Assembly (NCBI RefSeq): GCF_035975855.1
Contig: NZ_CP109055.1
Location: 1,178,001-1,242,000 of the forward strand
DNA: 64,000 nt
Origin: Streptomyces sp. NBC_01304
GTDB lineage: Bacteria > Actinomycetota > Actinomycetes > Streptomycetales > Streptomycetaceae
Direction of reading: 5' to 3'
The notes beneath the pieces were generated by a model that made no database searches, was not told where the DNA came from, and saw only the letters and a program-made list of their open reading frames with translations. Numbering within the stretch: the first letter of the stretch is position 1; each line of letters opens with the position of its first letter. This document shows positions 61,997 to 64,000 of this stretch, one piece after another. Made by a program: the position numbers and the translations under genes.

Positions 61997-64000
61997 TTAC
62001 CAGGGGCGGGTGGCCGTGACCGGCGAGGACGTCCTGAACAGCTCGCCCACTGCGCGCAGTTCGAAGGTGACGGCGCTCTCGCCCTGTGCGGCGGTGAGCC
62101 CCTTCACGTAGGCGGCGTTCGCGCACGTCCCGGTGAGGAAGCGGCGCGTGCCGTCCTTCAGGACGCGGTACAGCTCGTAGTGGCGGACACGCCCGGAGGC
62201 GCCCTGCCACGACAGGCGGAACTGGCCGTCGGCGGTGGCCTTGTCGACCTTGAGCCCGCTCGGGGCGGGCACCGGCTCGTCGGCGTCGCGGACGGTGAGC
62301 CCGCCGAGCCGGTACTTCACCGCGCCGCTGCCGGACAGCCGTACCGCCAGGCCGTACACCGTGCCGGTGCCGAGCGAGGACAGCCGCACGGTCGCCTTCG
62401 ACCAGCCGCCCGCGCTCAGGGTCCCGGCGGGCAGGAAGCTGTACGTGAGCGGGGCGCCGGGCTTGGCCGGCTCGCGCAGGGCGACGCCCAGCTCGACCTT
62501 GACCGAGCCCGACTCGACGCGCTGGGTCAGCTCCACGACGGTCGCGGAGCTCAACGGCAGCCGGGTGGCGTGCAGTTCGACGGTTGTGGGCTTGTTGAGG
62601 GTGCCGCTAACCAGGAGGCTGGACCCGCCGCGCCAGGCGTCGGCGAAGTCGAGGGTGACGGCCGGGCGGCTGCCGGTGGTGCGCACGACCCAGCGGCGGC
62701 CGGGCAGGCGGTCCTGGAGGCCGAGCTGGTTCCAGGCGGCGTCGGAGCGGACCGCGCCGCCCTCGTACCACTTGAGGCCGTGACCGGTGTTGAAGCTGCA
62801 GCCGAAGGGCAGCGCGGAGACGGTGGAACGGTCGGCGACCGCGGAGGCCGGGGCGCGCCAGGTGCCGCCCGGCTTGGCGGGGTCGAGCGATTCGCCGGTC
62901 CAGAAGCGGTCGTCGGCCGCGTGGAACTGGCCGGGGGTGCGGGTCTGAGCGGGCAGCTGGTTGCGGGTCCACTCGGGCCGGTAGAAGCCGAAGGAGGTGA
63001 CGTGCGAGCCGGTGGAGGGGATGACCGCGTCCCACTTGACCTGGGTGTTCCAGCCGTTCGACTCGACGTCGATGCCCGCCCACAGCTCGTAGCGGTCACG
63101 GTCGAGGTCCTGAGCGAGCTGCCCGGAGGAGGAGAGGTCCTCCGCTGTCCAGTTGAAGTTCAGGAACATCGAGTCGGCCGCCAGGAAGAAGTCCTGGTTC
63201 TGCGCGTTGAGGTCGTCCTGCCAGCTGATCGCGCCCGACTTGACCATCGAGTCGTACCAGTTGACGCGCAGCCCGTGCGGCTCACCCAGGCGCTTCAACT
63301 CCTTGAGGAACGCGATCATTTGGGCCGCGAGCGCGGCGTCCCCTCCCCCGGTCTCGGTGTTGACGAACCAGCCGTCGAAACCGTACGAGGTGGCGACCCG
63401 CACCAGCTTTTCCGCGATCGGGAATCTGCCGAGGGAGTCCTTCTGCACCAGGTCGCGGGTCCACTGGAGCTGACCGCCGTACGCGGCCGGCGGCAGGAAG
63501 ATGTTGCCGAGGACGGGCACGCCGTTGCGGTGGGCGGCGTCGACGACCGGCGCGTTCGGGGCCAGGACGATGCCTTCGCCCGACGAGCCGCCCCAGAAGA
63601 CGAGTTCGTCGATGTACGCCCAGTGGGTCAGGGCGTAGTAGTCGGCGGTGGCGGCACCCTGCGAGGGGTTGGCCGCGGTCGGGGCGAAAGAGACCAGGGA
63701 GTCGATGCGGGCCTGTCCGGCGCGGGCCGTGGTGTTCACGGGGACGGGCGTGAAGCGGCTCGCGAGCGGCACGGTCGAGCGGTTGAAGGCGAGGTCGGCG
63801 TCGCCCTCGGGGGTCCAGGTCTTCAAGGAGCGCCACACGGCACCCGGGTCCGGGGTGCCGGTGGGCAGCGAGTCGGGGAACCAGTAGGAGGCGTACGGCT
63901 GCAGGTTCTCGACGGCCTGCGGCTTGCCGGCCGCCGCGTGGGCCACCGACGGCGCGAGCAGGGCCGCGGCCGCGCCGGCGGTGCTCAGGACGACCGTGCG
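61997..64000 (-). CDS. GH85 endo-beta-N-acetylglucosaminidase, 5' end cut by the window
   Basis: It cleaves the chitobiose core of N-linked glycans. The frame runs to the window edge through part of a signal peptide (VVLSTAGAAAALLAPSVAHA), so the protein is exported. The family opening ENLQPYASYWFPD, the LVSFAPTAANPSQGAA segment and the catalytic Asn-x-Glu in DGWFVNTETGGGD are present. About 668 residues are visible; the later part holds beta-sandwich domains (galactose-binding-like and FnIII-like). The start is off the window. It heads the operon with the GH38 mannosidase. Confidence 0.92.
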   Translation of the reverse strand, partial: RTVVLSTAGAAAALLAPSVAHAAAGKPQAVENLQPYASYWFPDSLPTGTPDPGAVWRSLKTWTPEGDADLAFNRSTVPLASRFTPVPVNTTARAGQARIDSLVSFAPTAANPSQGAATADYYALTHWAYIDELVFWGGSSGEGIVLAPNAPVVDAAHRNGVPVLGNIFLPPAAYGGQLQWTRDLVQKDSLGRFPIAEKLVRVATSYGFDGWFVNTETGGGDAALAAQMIAFLKELKRLGEPHGLRVNWYDSMVKSGAISWQDDLNAQNQDFFLAADSMFLNFNWTAEDLSSSGQLAQDLDRDRYELWAGIDVESNGWNTQVKWDAVIPSTGSHVTSFGFYRPEWTRNQLPAQTRTPGQFHAADDRFWTGESLDPAKPGGTWRAPASAVADRSTVSALPFGCSFNTGHGLKWYEGGAVRSDAAWNQLGLQDRLPGRRWVVRTTGSRPAVTLDFADAWRGGSSLLVSGTLNKPTTVELHATRLPLSSATVVELTQRVESGSVKVELGVALREPAKPGAPLTYSFLPAGTLSAGGWSKATVRLSSLGTGTVYGLAVRLSGSGAVKYRLGGLTVRDADEPVPAPSGLKVDKATADGQFRLSWQGASGRVRHYELYRVLKDGTRRFLTGTCANAAYVKGLTAAQGESAVTFELRAVGELFRTSSPVTATRPW

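Overview
The window is very GC-rich actinomycete DNA, most likely Streptomyces or a close relative. The signs are near-exclusive G/C third codon positions, many GTG and TTG starts, Tat and lipoprotein signals, rare TTA (bldA) codons, and copies of short repeats familiar from Streptomyces genomes. I see no tRNA, rRNA, CRISPR array, insertion sequence or phage gene.

Region 1 (1 to about 20,140) looks like a specialised-metabolite cluster built as two divergent operons. It is cut by the left edge. The leftward operon encodes a cyclase/formamidase-family hydrolase, a DUF362 protein, an aldehyde dehydrogenase-like enzyme, an unrecognised protein and two ATP-grasp ligases. The rightward operon encodes a type I-beta DAHP synthase, a short ANL adenylate-forming enzyme, an isochorismate synthase, LarE, LarB, LarC, a ferredoxin-reductase-type flavoprotein, an MFS exporter and a circularly permuted ATP-grasp ligase. 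A LuxR-type regulator with an early TTA codon and a luciferase-like monooxygenase follow. LarB, LarC and LarE make the nickel-pincer nucleotide cofactor. Finding the full set inside an isochorismate-forming cluster, with no recognisable LarA, is the main discovery candidate here.

Region 2 (20,179-25,000) is ordinary: a TSUP permease, a divergent LysR regulator with a methyltransferase and a small membrane protein, a nitrobindin-like protein and an acidic hypothetical protein.

Region 3 (25,153-40,683) is about breaking down animal-type matrix polymers. It has a Tat-exported PL8 lyase, an S53 peptidase lipoprotein, a secreted protein that closely resembles plant cystatins, a DUF2867/TetR pair and a collagenase. 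Divergent from the collagenase is a 4-hydroxyproline catabolic operon: three-part D-hydroxyproline dehydrogenase, deaminase, epimerase and GntR regulator. Similar 12-bp palindrome-like sites lie in the collagenase/operon gap and before the GntR gene.

Region 4 (40,799-49,458) holds an LCP-family cell-wall protein, a two-gene nSTAND/WD40 system, a membrane acyltransferase, a secreted S1-like protein whose catalytic serine is replaced by leucine, and a hypothetical gene.

Region 5 (49,684-64,000) has a second PL8 lyase, a galactarate/glucarate-type pathway (LysR, KdgD, enolase-superfamily dehydratase), a SecD-P1-like lipoprotein, small hypotheticals, a secreted DUF3616-like protein, and an N-glycan pair: cytoplasmic GH38 alpha-mannosidase and exported GH85 endoglycosidase. 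The GH85 gene is cut by the right edge. Short tandem repeats with units of 12, 18, 21 or 27 bp recur at several gene boundaries.
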